From Paenibacillus sp. GM2 (GTDB lineage: Bacteria > Bacillota > Bacilli > Paenibacillales > Paenibacillaceae), in assembly GCF_900069005.2 (NCBI RefSeq), contig NZ_LN831279.1, forward strand, positions 758,130 through 822,129: a stretch of DNA of 64,000 nt, in the 5' to 3' direction. Below the pieces are notes generated by a model, which worked only from the letters and a program-made list of their open reading frames with translations, did not search any database and was not told the DNA's origin. This document shows, piece after piece, positions 1 through 8,273 of this stretch. A program made the translations under genes and the position numbers. Within the stretch, counting starts at the first letter, position 1. Every line of letters begins with the position of its first letter.

Positions 1-610
1 TGTAGATCGCGAGCCCGTTTTCGTCAACCAATAGATGCAAAATCGATCTCGTATGCCGCTCGGATAGCCGTAAATGAGCTGCAAGTTCTCTAGGAGTGAA
101 CGGTCGCGGTGTTCGACGAGCGAATCGTATTATTTCTGCTTCCACCCAGTCAAGCTGTGGTGAGACCTCCAATGAAAGAAATTTGCCTACGAAAGAAAGC
201 ACCAGTTGCTTGCAGACGCCGGGATCGTCACGGATAGACAGATAAGCAATCGGAAGGAAGTACCAATCATCAAGGACAAGCAATGCCTGTTTCATGCAGA
301 GATCCTTAAACCGGGCAACCTCCACATCTCTGGCATGGGATCGATAACCATGAATCTCGATGCAGCCCTTAACTCCTCCACCGGGCATGTACGCAAGATC
401 CAAATAGCGATACCCGTTATTGAAGTCGCGTAGTTCATATTCAGGGTACAGGTGATCCAGATTGCCGATAGCAGGAAACCAGATCGAGCGTAAAAATTCA
501 ACAGTTCCATGTCCTAGCCCATTTTGCAATAGTTCTCTTCTTCTCGCCCCCTTCTCCTCGTGAATCTGCTGTTGTAGCCACGCCTCATAAACTGGTTCAA
601 ATAAACTCAT
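1..610 (-). CDS. Putative DNA-binding regulator with PD-(D/E)XK-like core and winged HTH (3' end outside window)
   Basis: An open frame starts at ATG 610 behind GAGGTGAGGGGAAAG and runs off the left edge, giving about 203 residues without a stop. The middle of the protein (residues ~67-105) reads as a DUF559/Vsr-like nuclease fold: Asp71 in YLDLAY, then Glu85-x-His87 in KGCIEIHGY, on the pattern D...E-x-K but with His replacing Lys. Residues ~165-200 (TPRELAAHLRLSERHTRSI) look like a helix-turn-helix. Proteins of this build are usually annotated as transcriptional regulators in Bacilli; whether the nuclease-like core is active cannot be told, and the His in the last catalytic position argues against it. 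A factor-independent terminator lies just upstream of the ribosome binding site, which could act as an attenuator. I infer a regulator; the exact function is unknown. Confidence 0.75.
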   Translation of the reverse strand, partial: MSLFEPVYEAWLQQQIHEEKGARRRELLQNGLGHGTVEFLRSIWFPAIGNLDHLYPEYELRDFNNGYRYLDLAYMPGGGVKGCIEIHGYRSHARDVEVARFKDLCMKQALLVLDDWYFLPIAYLSIRDDPGVCKQLVLSFVGKFLSLEVSPQLDWVEAEIIRFARRTPRPFTPRELAAHLRLSERHTRSILHLLVDENGLAIY

Positions 611-637
611 CTTCTTTCCCCTCACCTCAAAAGTAAT

Positions 638-687
638 AAAAAAACCGCCTTAACACATGGGCTCCTAAGAGCTTTGTGTCAAAGCGG
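638..687 (-). terminator. Factor-independent terminator upstream of the left-edge gene
   Basis: Reading the minus strand, a stem CCGC..TTAACACA / TGTGTCAA.GCGG with an inner GGCTC/GAGC stem is followed by seven T residues. It ends about 28 bases before the start codon of the left-edge gene, so it either ends a transcript from the right or attenuates that gene. No coding gene on the minus strand between here and pstS was recognised. Confidence 0.7.
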
Positions 688-1037
688 CATGTGCTTCATG
701 TCCGACACGTATAAATTACCCTATTTTTACAGATGAATCAAGAACCTTAAGGAGCGGAAAGAAGCAGCTGGAAGAGGAACGCTCATGAGACCTGTCAAGT
801 CCAGCGCGGTCTCTCCTTAGTCCACAATAGGCCGTGAATTGATACCAAATTATCGGCAGATTATTACGAGGCGATATCTCACTGTGCAATAACATGAATC
901 TATCCTACAGAGAAATGGGAGGGGCTGAGCTAAGAATGCAGGACCGAATTCCGGAAGTATACCGATTAGTGGAGTTCGAGTGGCTATAATCCACCATATT
1001 TATTAATGATAAGCGAATAAAGATATCAGTTATGCAA
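688..1037. other. Intergenic region without a recognised gene
   Basis: About 350 bases between the two terminators carry no convincing gene on either strand. A short plus-strand frame (894-989, 31 codons, beginning MNLSYREMGGAEL) is open but has no ribosome binding site and resembles nothing I know. The stretch may hold an untranslated RNA: it is bounded by a minus-strand terminator on the left and a plus-strand terminator on the right. Confidence 0.3.
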
Positions 1038-1070
1038 ATAATGCAGCCAGAGGGCTGTATTATTTTTTTT
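1038..1070 (+). terminator. Factor-independent terminator before the pst promoter
   Basis: The stem ATAATGCAGCC / GGCTGTATTAT (11 pairs, one G-U) is followed by eight T residues. It would insulate pstS from any plus-strand transcript upstream. Confidence 0.85.
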
Positions 1071-1115
1071 GCGGCAGGATGACCGCGTCTAAAGATCTAG
1101 TATAGATCCATAATT

Positions 1116-1169
1116 TTTACACTCCGTTTACAAAACGAAAACATGGCTTTGATAATAGGCTTCTATAAT
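1116..1169 (+). promoter_or_regulatory. PhoP-type box and -10 element of the pst operon
   Basis: Two perfect direct repeats TTTACA start at 1116 and 1127, an 11-base period, which is the layout of Bacillus PhoP binding sites (TT(A/C/T)ACA with 5-base spacers); a weaker third copy AAAACA follows at 1138. A TATAAT at 1164-1169 lies downstream with no good -35, as expected for an activated promoter. It implies induction of pstSCAB under phosphate limitation. Confidence 0.8.
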
Positions 1170-1205
1170 CAGAGTATACAAACAAATGAGGGGGAAACCT
1201 GAATC

Positions 1206-2144
1206 ATGAAAAAGAGTATGTTACTGGTTTTAACGATGATATTGACTTTAACGCTGGCTGCTTGTGGTCAAGGAAGCAGTTCTAATAATAAGACAGCGAA
1301 TTCTTCGGACAACTCGTCTACAGGAAATACCACGAACAGCGGCAACAAGACGGAGCTCTCCGGTTCTATCCTGGCAGTAGGCTCATCGGCATTGCAGCCA
1401 CTTGTTGAACAAGCTAGCCAAAGCTTCATGGATCTGAATCCGAAGGTATCGATTCAAGTGCAAGGCGGGGGTAGTGGAACAGGGTTGACGCAAGTATCCG
1501 GAGGACAAGCGGATATCGGGAACTCCGACGTATTTGCTGCTGAGAAGTTGGAAGCAGGTCCTGCGGCAGAACTGGTTGACCATCAAGTCGCTGTAGTGGG
1601 CATGGCAACTGTAGTTAATCCGGATATTACAGTAGATAATCTGACTAAAGATCAGTTGGTTAAAATCTTCAAAGGCGAAATTACAAACTGGAAGGACCTT
1701 GGCGGCGCAGACCAAAAAATCCAAATCATCAACCGTCCATCCAGCTCCGGTACACGGGCAACCTTCGAGAAATATGCATTAGGCACGAAGACAGAAGATT
1801 TGGCTGGCGCGATTCAAGAGGATTCCTCGGGTACAGTTAAGAAGCTGGTTAAAGAAACACCAGGAGCGATCGGCTACCTTGCGCTTTCCTATCTTGACGA
1901 TTCCATCAAAGCTGTGAAATACGAAGGTGTAGATCCGACTGAAGATAATGTTGCAAATGGGACTTATCCGGTATGGGCTTACGAGCACATGTACACAAAG
2001 GGTGAGCCAAATGAAATCGTGAAGGCTTTCCTGGACTACATGACTTCCGATGAAATACAAAATAAAGATGTTGTCGAGCTTGGATATATCCCGGCCAGCA
2101 AAATGCAAGTAACACGCGATATCGATGGCAACATCACTAAGTAA
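1206..2144 (+). CDS. pstS: Phosphate ABC transporter substrate-binding lipoprotein PstS
   Basis: This is the extracellular phosphate-binding component of the PstSCAB importer. The N-terminus is a lipoprotein signal peptide with lipobox LAAC (Cys20), followed by a Ser/Asn-rich linker to about residue 50. The PBP-like domain shows family motifs: GSSALQPL near residue 58, GGGSGTG near 88, the SDVF loop, and RPSSSGTR near 178, which contact phosphate in characterised PstS proteins. The length of 312 residues is normal. The start is ATG 1206 behind GAGGGGGAAA. It is the first gene of a four-gene operon, and the 76-base gap to pstC allows higher expression of the binding protein than of the membrane parts. 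Confidence 0.96.
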   Translation: MKKSMLLVLTMILTLTLAACGQGSSSNNKTANSSDNSSTGNTTNSGNKTELSGSILAVGSSALQPLVEQASQSFMDLNPKVSIQVQGGGSGTGLTQVSGGQADIGNSDVFAAEKLEAGPAAELVDHQVAVVGMATVVNPDITVDNLTKDQLVKIFKGEITNWKDLGGADQKIQIINRPSSSGTRATFEKYALGTKTEDLAGAIQEDSSGTVKKLVKETPGAIGYLALSYLDDSIKAVKYEGVDPTEDNVANGTYPVWAYEHMYTKGEPNEIVKAFLDYMTSDEIQNKDVVELGYIPASKMQVTRDIDGNITK

Positions 2145-2220
2145 TAATTGACAACATAATTAAAGTACTTAAGGAGGCGGATATCCTGCCTCTTTAAGTG
2201 CTGTGTAAAGGGAGAGGTCT

Positions 2221-3120
2221 ATGAGTCAGTCCGGTGGAAAACAAAAAGTCAAACAGCATGTTATCGAAGAATGGACCGGAAAAATATTAACCTCCTTTTG
2301 TATCGTCCTGCTCGTTGTAATTATTTTCTCCATGGTATACTTTGTGGCGACAAAAGGATTAAGTGCATTTTTTCAAAATGGAATTAAAATCAGCGAAATA
2401 TTCGGAACGACCTGGAAACCGGATGGAGAGCCACCTCTTTTCGGTGCTTTGCCGTTTATCATAGGCTCATTCAGCACTTCCCTGCTGGCTGCTGTCATCG
2501 CTGCTCCGCTTGGCGTCAGCGCGGCATTATTTATGGTCGAAATTATGCCTAATATCGGGAGAAAATATTTGCAGCCCGTAATCGAGCTGTTGGCTGGAAT
2601 TCCTTCGGTAGTATACGGCTTCGTCGGCCTTAGCGTTATCGTCCCGTTCTACCGTACTATTTTCCCGGGTCAGGGCCTTGGCATTGCTGCGGGTGCAACG
2701 GTTTTGTCAATTATGATACTGCCTACCATTACGTCGATCGCGACCGATGCGCTCGCTTCTCTTCCGGCCGGACTGAAGGAGGGCTCTTATGCGCTTGGAG
2801 CAACCAGATGGCAGACGCTGTCGCGTACGGTCATTCCAACGACGATGCCTGCGCTTATGACAGGGATCGTGCTTGGAATGGCGCGTGCCTTCGGTGAGGC
2901 TTTGGCCGTCCAGATGGTTATCGGCAACGCACCGCATATCCCTAAATCCCTATTTGAATCGACCTCGACATTAACGAGTGTTATCACGCTCAGTATGGGC
3001 AATACAGTAATGGGCTCAATGCAAAATAATGTACTGTGGACGCTGGCGTTGATTCTGATGCTGATGACCTTCGTCTTCGTCTTTATTGTCCGTCGGCTTG
3101 AAAGGAGAGCACAGCGATGA
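2221..3120 (+). CDS. pstC: Phosphate ABC transporter permease PstC
   Basis: The 299-residue protein is one of the two membrane subunits of the high-affinity phosphate importer. It has an N-terminal membrane segment (about 25-48), a periplasmic-side loop, and five further hydrophobic segments. The ABC-permease EAA-type loop is recognisable as GLKEGSYALGATRWQTLSRTV near residue 185. The family motif GIPSVVYGFVGL is near residue 127. The start ATG has an RBS AGGGAGAGG. Its stop overlaps the pstA start (ATGA), so the two subunits are translationally coupled. Confidence 0.95.
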   Translation: MSQSGGKQKVKQHVIEEWTGKILTSFCIVLLVVIIFSMVYFVATKGLSAFFQNGIKISEIFGTTWKPDGEPPLFGALPFIIGSFSTSLLAAVIAAPLGVSAALFMVEIMPNIGRKYLQPVIELLAGIPSVVYGFVGLSVIVPFYRTIFPGQGLGIAAGATVLSIMILPTITSIATDALASLPAGLKEGSYALGATRWQTLSRTVIPTTMPALMTGIVLGMARAFGEALAVQMVIGNAPHIPKSLFESTSTLTSVITLSMGNTVMGSMQNNVLWTLALILMLMTFVFVFIVRRLERRAQR

Positions 3121-4004
3121 GTGCAAGAACAAAAGATAAAGTAGCTACCGCCGTAATCGTCACTCTGGCTGGGGTTATCGTCCTTGTCATGGCCGGTTTG
3201 CTCGGCTTCATTCTGGTCCGGGGACTCGGACATGTCAGCTTCCACTTCTTGACCTCTGCACCGCAGACGATCAAGGAGGGCGGGGGGATCGGGCCGCAAT
3301 TGTTCAATTCCTTATTCCTGCTTGTATTAACTATGATCATTACAGTTCCTTTAGGTCTTGGCGCAGGTATCTATATGAGTGAATACGCCAAGCCGGGGAA
3401 AATTACAGATACGATTCGTCTGATTGTTGAGGTGCTGTCTTCTTTCCCTTCGATCGTAGTTGGTTTGTTCGGTTTGCTCGTCATTGTAAATACATTTGGA
3501 CTCGGCTTCTCGCTGTTCTCCGGCGCGCTGGCTCTAACCGTCTTCAATTTGCCGCTGATGGTTCGGATTACGGAACAGGGCATGTCCGGTGTCCCTGCTG
3601 CACAGAAGGAAGCAAGCCTTGCGCTTGGGGTTTCCAAATGGAAGACGATTAAATCCATTATGATGCCGATTTCGATGCCCGTGATACTGACCGGAACGAT
3701 CCTTGCAGCTGGCCGGGTATTTGGCGAAGCCGCAGCTTTGTTATTTACGGCGGGAATGAGTAGTCCAAGACTGGATTTCACCAATTGGAATCCGCTGAGC
3801 CCCACTTCGCCGCTGAATCCATTCCGTCCGGCGGAGACGCTGGCTGTACACATCTGGAAGATCAATTCCGAGGGACTGGCTCCGGATGCTCCACAGATTG
3901 CTGCCGGCGCTTCCGCGGTGCTGATATTAACCGTGCTGATCTTCAACTTGCTGGCACGCTGGGTTGGTCGTCTCATGCTGAAGAAATTTACGGCTGCGAA
4001 ATAG
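3117..4004 (+). CDS. pstA: Phosphate ABC transporter permease PstA
   Basis: PstA pairs with PstC to form the phosphate channel. The 295 residues hold about six hydrophobic segments; the coupling loop [20 protein letters not shown] lies near residue 160-180, and [13 protein letters not shown] near 108 is the PstA version of the motif also seen in PstC. The start overlaps the pstC stop by four bases, with GAAAGGAGAGC upstream as RBS. It is followed ten bases later by pstB. Nothing in the sequence is unusual for the family. Confidence 0.95.
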   Translation: MSARTKDKVATAVIVTLAGVIVLVMAGLLGFILVRGLGHVSFHFLTSAPQTIKEGGGIGPQLFNSLFLLVLTMIITVPLGLGAGIYMSEYAKPGKITDTIRLIVEVLSSFPSIVVGLFGLLVIVNTFGLGFSLFSGALALTVFNLPLMVRITEQGMSGVPAAQKEASLALGVSKWKTIKSIMMPISMPVILTGTILAAGRVFGEAAALLFTAGMSSPRLDFTNWNPLSPTSPLNPFRPAETLAVHIWKINSEGLAPDAPQIAAGASAVLILTVLIFNLLARWVGRLMLKKFTAAK

Positions 4005-4014
4005 GAGGGCTTCC

Positions 4015-4773
4015 ATGCAAAATATTGAATTGTCCACAAAAGATCTGAATGTATTCTATGGTGAGAAACATGCGGTTAAGCAAATCTCGCTCGACTTTGC
4101 CTCCAAGCAGGTTACGGCTCTGATCGGCCCTTCCGGTTGCGGTAAATCGACTTTTCTGCGCAGTCTGAACCGAATGAACGATCTGATCGAAGGATCGCGC
4201 ATCACCGGCGAAATCTGGATCGGCGATGAGAATATCAATGATCCGAAGACCGACGTGGTACTGCTGCGGCAGAGGATCGGGATGGTCTGGCAGCGCCCGA
4301 ATCCGTTCCACAAATCGATCTATGAGAATATCGCTTTTGGTCCGCGCTATCATGGCATTCGCGACCGCAAGAAGCTGGATCAGATTGTGGAGGAATCATT
4401 GGTTAAGGCAGCGCTGTGGGAGGAGACCAAGGATCGTCTGCATCAGTCGGCCTTGTCCTTGTCAGGCGGCCAGCAGCAGCGTCTGTGCATCGCCAGATCG
4501 ATAGCGGTGAGTCCCAGCATCATCCTGATGGATGAGCCTTCCTCTGCCCTGGACCCGGTATCTTCGGCCAAGATCGAAGAATTGATCGCGGAGCTGAAGG
4601 AGGAATACTGCATTATCATCGTTACCCATAATATGCAGCAGGCCGCTCGTGTATCGGATAAGACCGCATTTTTTCTGATGGGAGAGCTCGTGGAGTATGA
4701 TGAGACAAGTATGATCTTTACGAATCCATCGGACCAGCGGACGGATGATTATATATCTGGTAGATTCGGCTAA
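4015..4773 (+). CDS. pstB: Phosphate ABC transporter ATPase PstB
   Basis: This cytoplasmic ATPase powers PstCA. Walker A is GPSGCGKST (from about residue 38), followed by the PstB hallmark [11 protein letters not shown]; the Q-loop region reads [10 protein letters not shown], the signature [16 protein letters not shown] and Walker [14 protein letters not shown]. The 252-residue length is typical. RBS AGGAGGG precedes ATG 4015. It closes the operon and is followed by a strong terminator. No phoU follows, unlike in many pst operons. Confidence 0.96.
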   Translation: MQNIELSTKDLNVFYGEKHAVKQISLDFASKQVTALIGPSGCGKSTFLRSLNRMNDLIEGSRITGEIWIGDENINDPKTDVVLLRQRIGMVWQRPNPFHKSIYENIAFGPRYHGIRDRKKLDQIVEESLVKAALWEETKDRLHQSALSLSGGQQQRLCIARSIAVSPSIILMDEPSSALDPVSSAKIEELIAELKEEYCIIIVTHNMQQAARVSDKTAFFLMGELVEYDETSMIFTNPSDQRTDDYISGRFG

Positions 4774-4787
4774 TTTCGAGAACGGAT

Positions 4788-4833
4788 AAAAGAACCCTTA
4801 TTCCCGCTTAATAGCGTGGATAAGGGTTCTTTT
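4788..4833 (+). terminator. Terminator of the pst operon
   Basis: The 14-base arms AAAAGAACCCTTAT and ATAAGGGTTCTTTT flank an 18-base loop and end in a T-rich tail. The A-run on the other side makes it potentially bidirectional. Confidence 0.9.
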
Positions 4834-4895
4834 ACGGATGTGGCCTCTTTTTTGTTTTAAATGGTTAGAGTACAATAGTGATTAGGCTCTGAATG

Positions 4896-5312
4896 CTAGA
4901 GCAGAGAAATAACCAACAATTCATATAAGACTAATGGGAGAATAACATTGTTGTAATAGGGGCCTCCGTAAAGTCCACGCGGCTGCGGATACCCATAGTT
5001 AGCCCCGTGTCCATCCCAGTTCCAAGGATGCCCATCATGATGCCCTTGGCCTTGGCCAAGCTCATGTCCCGACCATGGATTATTGCCTTGCCATTGTCCG
5101 TCACCTGGAGAGCCGGGAAGGCTGAGGAACAATAATCCGCCATCAAGGTGGATTAGTTGGCCTTCATATGTTACGCCGTCGATCGTTTGTACCCGTACGT
5201 TGTGATTGACATATTTTTGGCCGACGCGATGCATCTGGTCTCTGAAATCTTTGACGGATTTGACAGTGTTGGGATGAGCCTCATAAATCACTTGATTTTG
5301 CCCTAATGCCAT
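4896..5312 (-). CDS. Hypothetical protein with small beta-barrel (Sm-like) N-terminal half and Gly/His-rich tail
   Basis: This 138-residue protein of unknown function starts at ATG 5312 behind GGAGGTTATTAGTT. Residues ~35-68 (NVRVQTIDGVTYEGQLIHLDGGLLFLSL) have the alternating pattern of a small barrel of the DUF2642/Sm-like type seen in some spore-coat proteins. Residues ~70-118 are rich in Gly, His, Asn, Trp and Pro, and the C-terminus ends in a hydrophobic segment (NNVILPLVLYELLVISLL). The composition suggests a surface or spore-associated protein, but this is inference only. It stands alone, convergent with the pst operon and divergent from the DedA gene. Confidence 0.75.
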   Translation of the reverse strand: MALGQNQVIYEAHPNTVKSVKDFRDQMHRVGQKYVNHNVRVQTIDGVTYEGQLIHLDGGLLFLSLPGSPGDGQWQGNNPWSGHELGQGQGHHDGHPWNWDGHGANYGYPQPRGLYGGPYYNNVILPLVLYELLVISLL

Positions 5313-5497
5313 AACTAATAACCTCCACTTGGTCGTATTTCCTTCTGGCTCATCATATGTGGGAAGGACTAGGGAGGTGCCTATACATTTTAGACTATGG
5401 TCCAGTATATATTTACGACCTGAGACTGTTTAGAATAGCCGCATTTAAGTTCATACTAAGGTCTAACTCTATTGAACGAGCAGGAGATTGGATTCAC

Positions 5498-6127
5498 ATG
5501 AATGTATTGAATTGGATAGAACGAATGTTTGAACAATATGGATATTTTGTGTTATTGCTTGGGTTGCCGGTTGATTTCATCGCCTTACCGTTGCCGCCCG
5601 GTCAGACGACGTTAACGTATACAGGATACCTGGTCTACAAAGGGGTACTGGACCTGCTGCCTGCCATATTTATGGCCTATGCGGGCTCTGTCATTGGGAT
5701 TACAGTGACCTATGTGCTTGGGCATCAGATTGGGGCTCCGATTATAGAACGATTCGGGAAGTGGGTGCTGGTTAAGCCAGCTCATTTGGAGAGAACGAGA
5801 AGAATCTACGAGAAATACGGCAATAAAATGCTGTTCATTAGCTTTTTTGTCCCTGGGGTCAGACAATTTTTTGGCTATTTTGTAGGCATCATTCGTATTC
5901 CGTTCCGAACCTTTGCTCTGTTTGCCTACCCTGGAGCGGCGATATGGGTGCTTGCGTTTATTGGCATCGGCAACCTGTTTGGCGAGCAGTGGCAGCGGAT
6001 TTTTATGCTGGTTCAGCGCTATCTGGGCTTTTTCTTCGCCGCTCTTGGCATTATTGTGCTGACGATCCTGATCGTCCGCTGGCGTAAATGGTGGCTGAAG
6101 AAGCCTGATAATAAACCGATGCAATGA
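5498..6127 (+). CDS. DedA family membrane protein
   Basis: DedA/SNARE-associated proteins are polytopic membrane proteins; recent work on the family links members to undecaprenyl phosphate or phospholipid flipping. The 209-residue protein has about five hydrophobic segments and the family signatures PVDFIALPLPPGQ near residue 26 and FFVPGVRQFFGYFVGI near 122, the latter being the conserved F.PgvR motif. I place the start at ATG 5498 (MNVLNWIERMFEQ), with CAGGAG 11 bases upstream; the frame is open further upstream to 5357 but that part reads as noncoding. A terminator follows 20 bases after the stop. Confidence 0.9.
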   Translation: MNVLNWIERMFEQYGYFVLLLGLPVDFIALPLPPGQTTLTYTGYLVYKGVLDLLPAIFMAYAGSVIGITVTYVLGHQIGAPIIERFGKWVLVKPAHLERTRRIYEKYGNKMLFISFFVPGVRQFFGYFVGIIRIPFRTFALFAYPGAAIWVLAFIGIGNLFGEQWQRIFMLVQRYLGFFFAALGIIVLTILIVRWRKWWLKKPDNKPMQ

Positions 6128-6148
6128 TTAGCTCCGCACTAAAAATTG

Positions 6149-6177
6149 AAGCGTCAGACATTGTCTGGCGCTTTTTT
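6149..6177 (+). terminator. Terminator of the DedA gene
   Basis: Stem AAGCGTCAGAC / GTCTGGCGCTT with loop ATT is followed by a T run. It overlaps the 3' end of a small minus-strand frame, as convergent genes often do. Confidence 0.88.
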
Positions 6178-6384
6178 GCGTGAGCTTGCTGTTCCCTTGG
6201 TTGGACCTGATCCCTCTTCCTTGGCTTTCACGAGTGCCAGAAATGCGAAAAGACTTGCCAAGGTTTCAAATCCTGCTCCAATAATTTCTAAATCATCAGA
6301 CGTGAGCTCTTCTTCATTCATTATATTTTGCAGTCCAATCTGATTAAGAAGTTGTGTCTGCCTCCTTCTTGGCAAGCCTATCAC
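6154..6384 (-). CDS. Small hypothetical protein (uncertain start)
   Basis: This frame codes for up to 76 residues from GTG 6384, or 55 residues from an internal ATG (MNEEELTSDDLEIIGAGFE). The shorter form has an acidic N-terminal stretch, a hydrophobic centre (FETLASLFAFLALVKA) and a basic tail (SSRKKAPD). An AAGGAGG lies between the two starts but no ATG sits at the right distance from it, so the start is unresolved. Amino-acid usage is protein-like and there is no competing gene. It could be a real small protein; I do not recognise a family. Confidence 0.4.
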   Translation of the reverse strand: MIGLPRRRQTQLLNQIGLQNIMNEEELTSDDLEIIGAGFETLASLFAFLALVKAKEEGSGPTKGTASSRKKAPDNV

Positions 6385-6555
6385 CTGCTTTAATGGTTTT
6401 ACTGTATGTTATGCAGCAGAAGCCAGGTTTGAATAGGCGGGTCAGCAAGCCATCGATCGTCTAAAGTCAAAAATATACATAAACATTTAAGTAGCCCGTT
6501 CGTTTAAGCTCATCGCTTCATAAGATGTTCTATACTCGAAAAGGGAGGTATAGAC

Positions 6556-6672
6556 ATGTCAGGTTGTGGAGAGGTTGGCGGTATCGGCGGTGTAGGCCTG
6601 TGGGGATCTACAGGCGCTATTCTGGTTTTGTTTATTCTGCTCGTCATTATTACTAGAACTTTCTTATACTAA
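6556..6672 (+). CDS. YjcZ-type sporulation micropeptide
   Basis: This 38-residue peptide has a Gly-rich N-terminus (SGCGEVGGIGGVGLWG) and a hydrophobic helix (AILVLFILLVIITRTFLY), the typical form of the YjcZ family found in spore formers. The start ATG 6556 is preceded by GGGAGG at a good distance. It would sit in a membrane, most likely during sporulation. Its own terminator follows 24 bases after the stop, so it is a monocistronic unit. Confidence 0.85.
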   Translation: MSGCGEVGGIGGVGLWGSTGAILVLFILLVIITRTFLY

Positions 6673-6695
6673 ACCTTAGCCTGGAAAACTGGTAA

Positions 6696-6729
6696 AGCAG
6701 GTCCTGTTGAGACAGGGCCTGCTTTTTTT
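6696..6729 (+). terminator. Terminator of the YjcZ-type gene
   Basis: Stem AGCAGGTCCTGT / ACAGGGCCTGCT with loop TGAG is followed by a run of T residues. It lies convergent with the 3' end of the radical SAM gene. Confidence 0.9.
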
Positions 6730-6754
6730 AGAAATTGGACTATGGGAGTGCAGA

Positions 6755-7702
6755 TTAGCCGTGTGAAGGGAAAATGGCTTCTAAAGCCGGACAAGGTTGT
6801 CTTTCCAAGAAGTCGGCAAGTTGATCCGGCATGTTCTTATAAATATCTTTTAGTACGGTGCCCTTATAAATATTACCGATGATCACCGGGTAGCATAGCT
6901 CTGAGATCAGTACATCGCCGTTGCCGTGCAAATGCAGTTGCTTCTTTCCTTCAATGCAGTTGGAGAAGTATACTCCGGGTTGTTCCTCAAAGCCGAGCTT
7001 CTGAGCGAAGCGGTCCATGCAAGTAAAATAAATGGTGCTGTCCTCTCTCCGATGGGCAATAAGCTCCTGAACCGCCTTCTTCAAATCTTCGCGGGCTGCA
7101 ATCGCTGACCAGCCGCTATGACCCATGCTAATGCTGTTCTGGATTTCATGCGTACGAATACCAAGTGCGTATACATGGTCCGCTATCTCCGTCAGATGGT
7201 GAGTCGTCTCTTCAAACAGTAGTGTCTCCAGTACTGTATCGAAGGAAGCTTGAGCGCACAGAGCGATATTTTCTCTTATTTTCGTATATACGCTTGGATG
7301 CAGCTTGTAATAGCGAGAGAACTCTTCGGCAGTTGTGAAGTTGAAGGAGATATGGATCGTGGTTACTCCAGCCTCCTCTAATTGCTGCACACGCGTGGCG
7401 TTAAGCAGGCTGGCATTGGTGTTAAGCTGGGTCTCGATGCCATGTGCCGAGCAATAGGTGACGATGTCCAGACAGTCCTGATATTTCAAAGTTACTTCAC
7501 CGCCGGACAGTCGCACTCTACGAATCGTAGGGATATCCCGGAGAATGGAGATAACCTCCTTGGCGCCAATGCATTGATTGTCATCCCGGCTATATGCGCA
7601 GCAGTAGCTGCACTTAAAATTGCAGTTGGATGTGACGCCAACCTCAAGGGCTTCCAGATCATAATGGTGCGGATTTTCTAATTCAAGGAATTTATATTTC
7701 AC
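6755..7702 (-). CDS. Radical SAM protein with twitch/SPASM-like C-terminal cysteines
   Basis: The 315-residue enzyme binds a [4Fe-4S] cluster through C27-x3-C31-x2-C34 (CNFKCSYC) and has the SAM-binding GGE at 67-69. The C-terminus has Cys249, Cys270 (in SELC after HGNGDVLI) and Cys304, with the IGNIYKGTVLKDIY element that in SPASM/twitch proteins precedes the auxiliary cluster. Such proteins modify peptides or other substrates, but no partner is adjacent in an operon. The start is GTG 7702 with AGGAG nine bases upstream. It is transcribed alone and is convergent with the YjcZ-type gene. The substrate is unknown; sactipeptide-type or anSME-like chemistry is possible but unproven. Confidence 0.85.
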   Translation of the reverse strand: MKYKFLELENPHHYDLEALEVGVTSNCNFKCSYCCAYSRDDNQCIGAKEVISILRDIPTIRRVRLSGGEVTLKYQDCLDIVTYCSAHGIETQLNTNASLLNATRVQQLEEAGVTTIHISFNFTTAEEFSRYYKLHPSVYTKIRENIALCAQASFDTVLETLLFEETTHHLTEIADHVYALGIRTHEIQNSISMGHSGWSAIAAREDLKKAVQELIAHRREDSTIYFTCMDRFAQKLGFEEQPGVYFSNCIEGKKQLHLHGNGDVLISELCYPVIIGNIYKGTVLKDIYKNMPDQLADFLERQPCPALEAIFPSHG

Positions 7703-8273
7703 TCTTACCGGCTCCTAAATAGATAGATTTGGTGTCGTTAGTATAACTAACCAACCTAAGTGATTATATAGCTTATGGAGCGGATATATGTATGAGGTTT
7801 TTAATAGGGGGGACTGGGTGAAAACCCCATCTTTCAACCTATTGCGACAGGGCTAGATAAGTATAACGGATGGAGAAATATAGTTCAAATATATTATTTT
7901 TCAAAAAAATAACACATTTTCCCTGAAATCAGCTATAATAAACATGTCATCAAAATTAAAAACATTATAACCTAATACTCGTTACTGTCTTCTTTTTCCC
8001 TCTTTTTTTTCATTTAATGTCTTTTCTTCGGTTTTTTTGCGTGTTTTATTCCTATCATCTCTCTATTTATGGTTTTAGTAGGTTTAAGGGGTATATAAAT
8101 CCGTATTTCGGGTTTATATAGAATTTTTGTGTCTGTGAAGAGCCGAGTTGCAAGCATCAGGAATGCAGGCATTTATTAACTATGCGCAAAAGGAGGGATC
8201 GAGCTCTTTTTAGCAAGCGAGGCAGTATGTCGGTTCGAGTCATGATTTATCCAATTTAAAAGGAGGTATTAGA
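7703..8273 (+). promoter_or_regulatory. Long leader region of the LPMO gene
   Basis: This 570-base gap has no clear gene. It holds a T-rich stretch (about 7980-8060), a 29-base palindrome at 8092-8120 (TATATAAA.CCG / CGG.TTTATATA) followed by AATTTTT, and a second stem AAGAGC 8138-8143 / GCTCTT 8203-8208 followed by T residues. A 16-codon frame at 8163-8213 (MQAFINYAQKEGSSSF) lies inside the second structure and could be a leader peptide. I could not match the region to a known riboswitch class. Transcription attenuation of the LPMO gene is a reasonable inference. Confidence 0.4.

Noticed and set aside
894-989. 31-codon frame upstream of pst
   Set aside because: No ribosome binding site, no recognised similarity and short enough to occur by chance; kept only as a remark.
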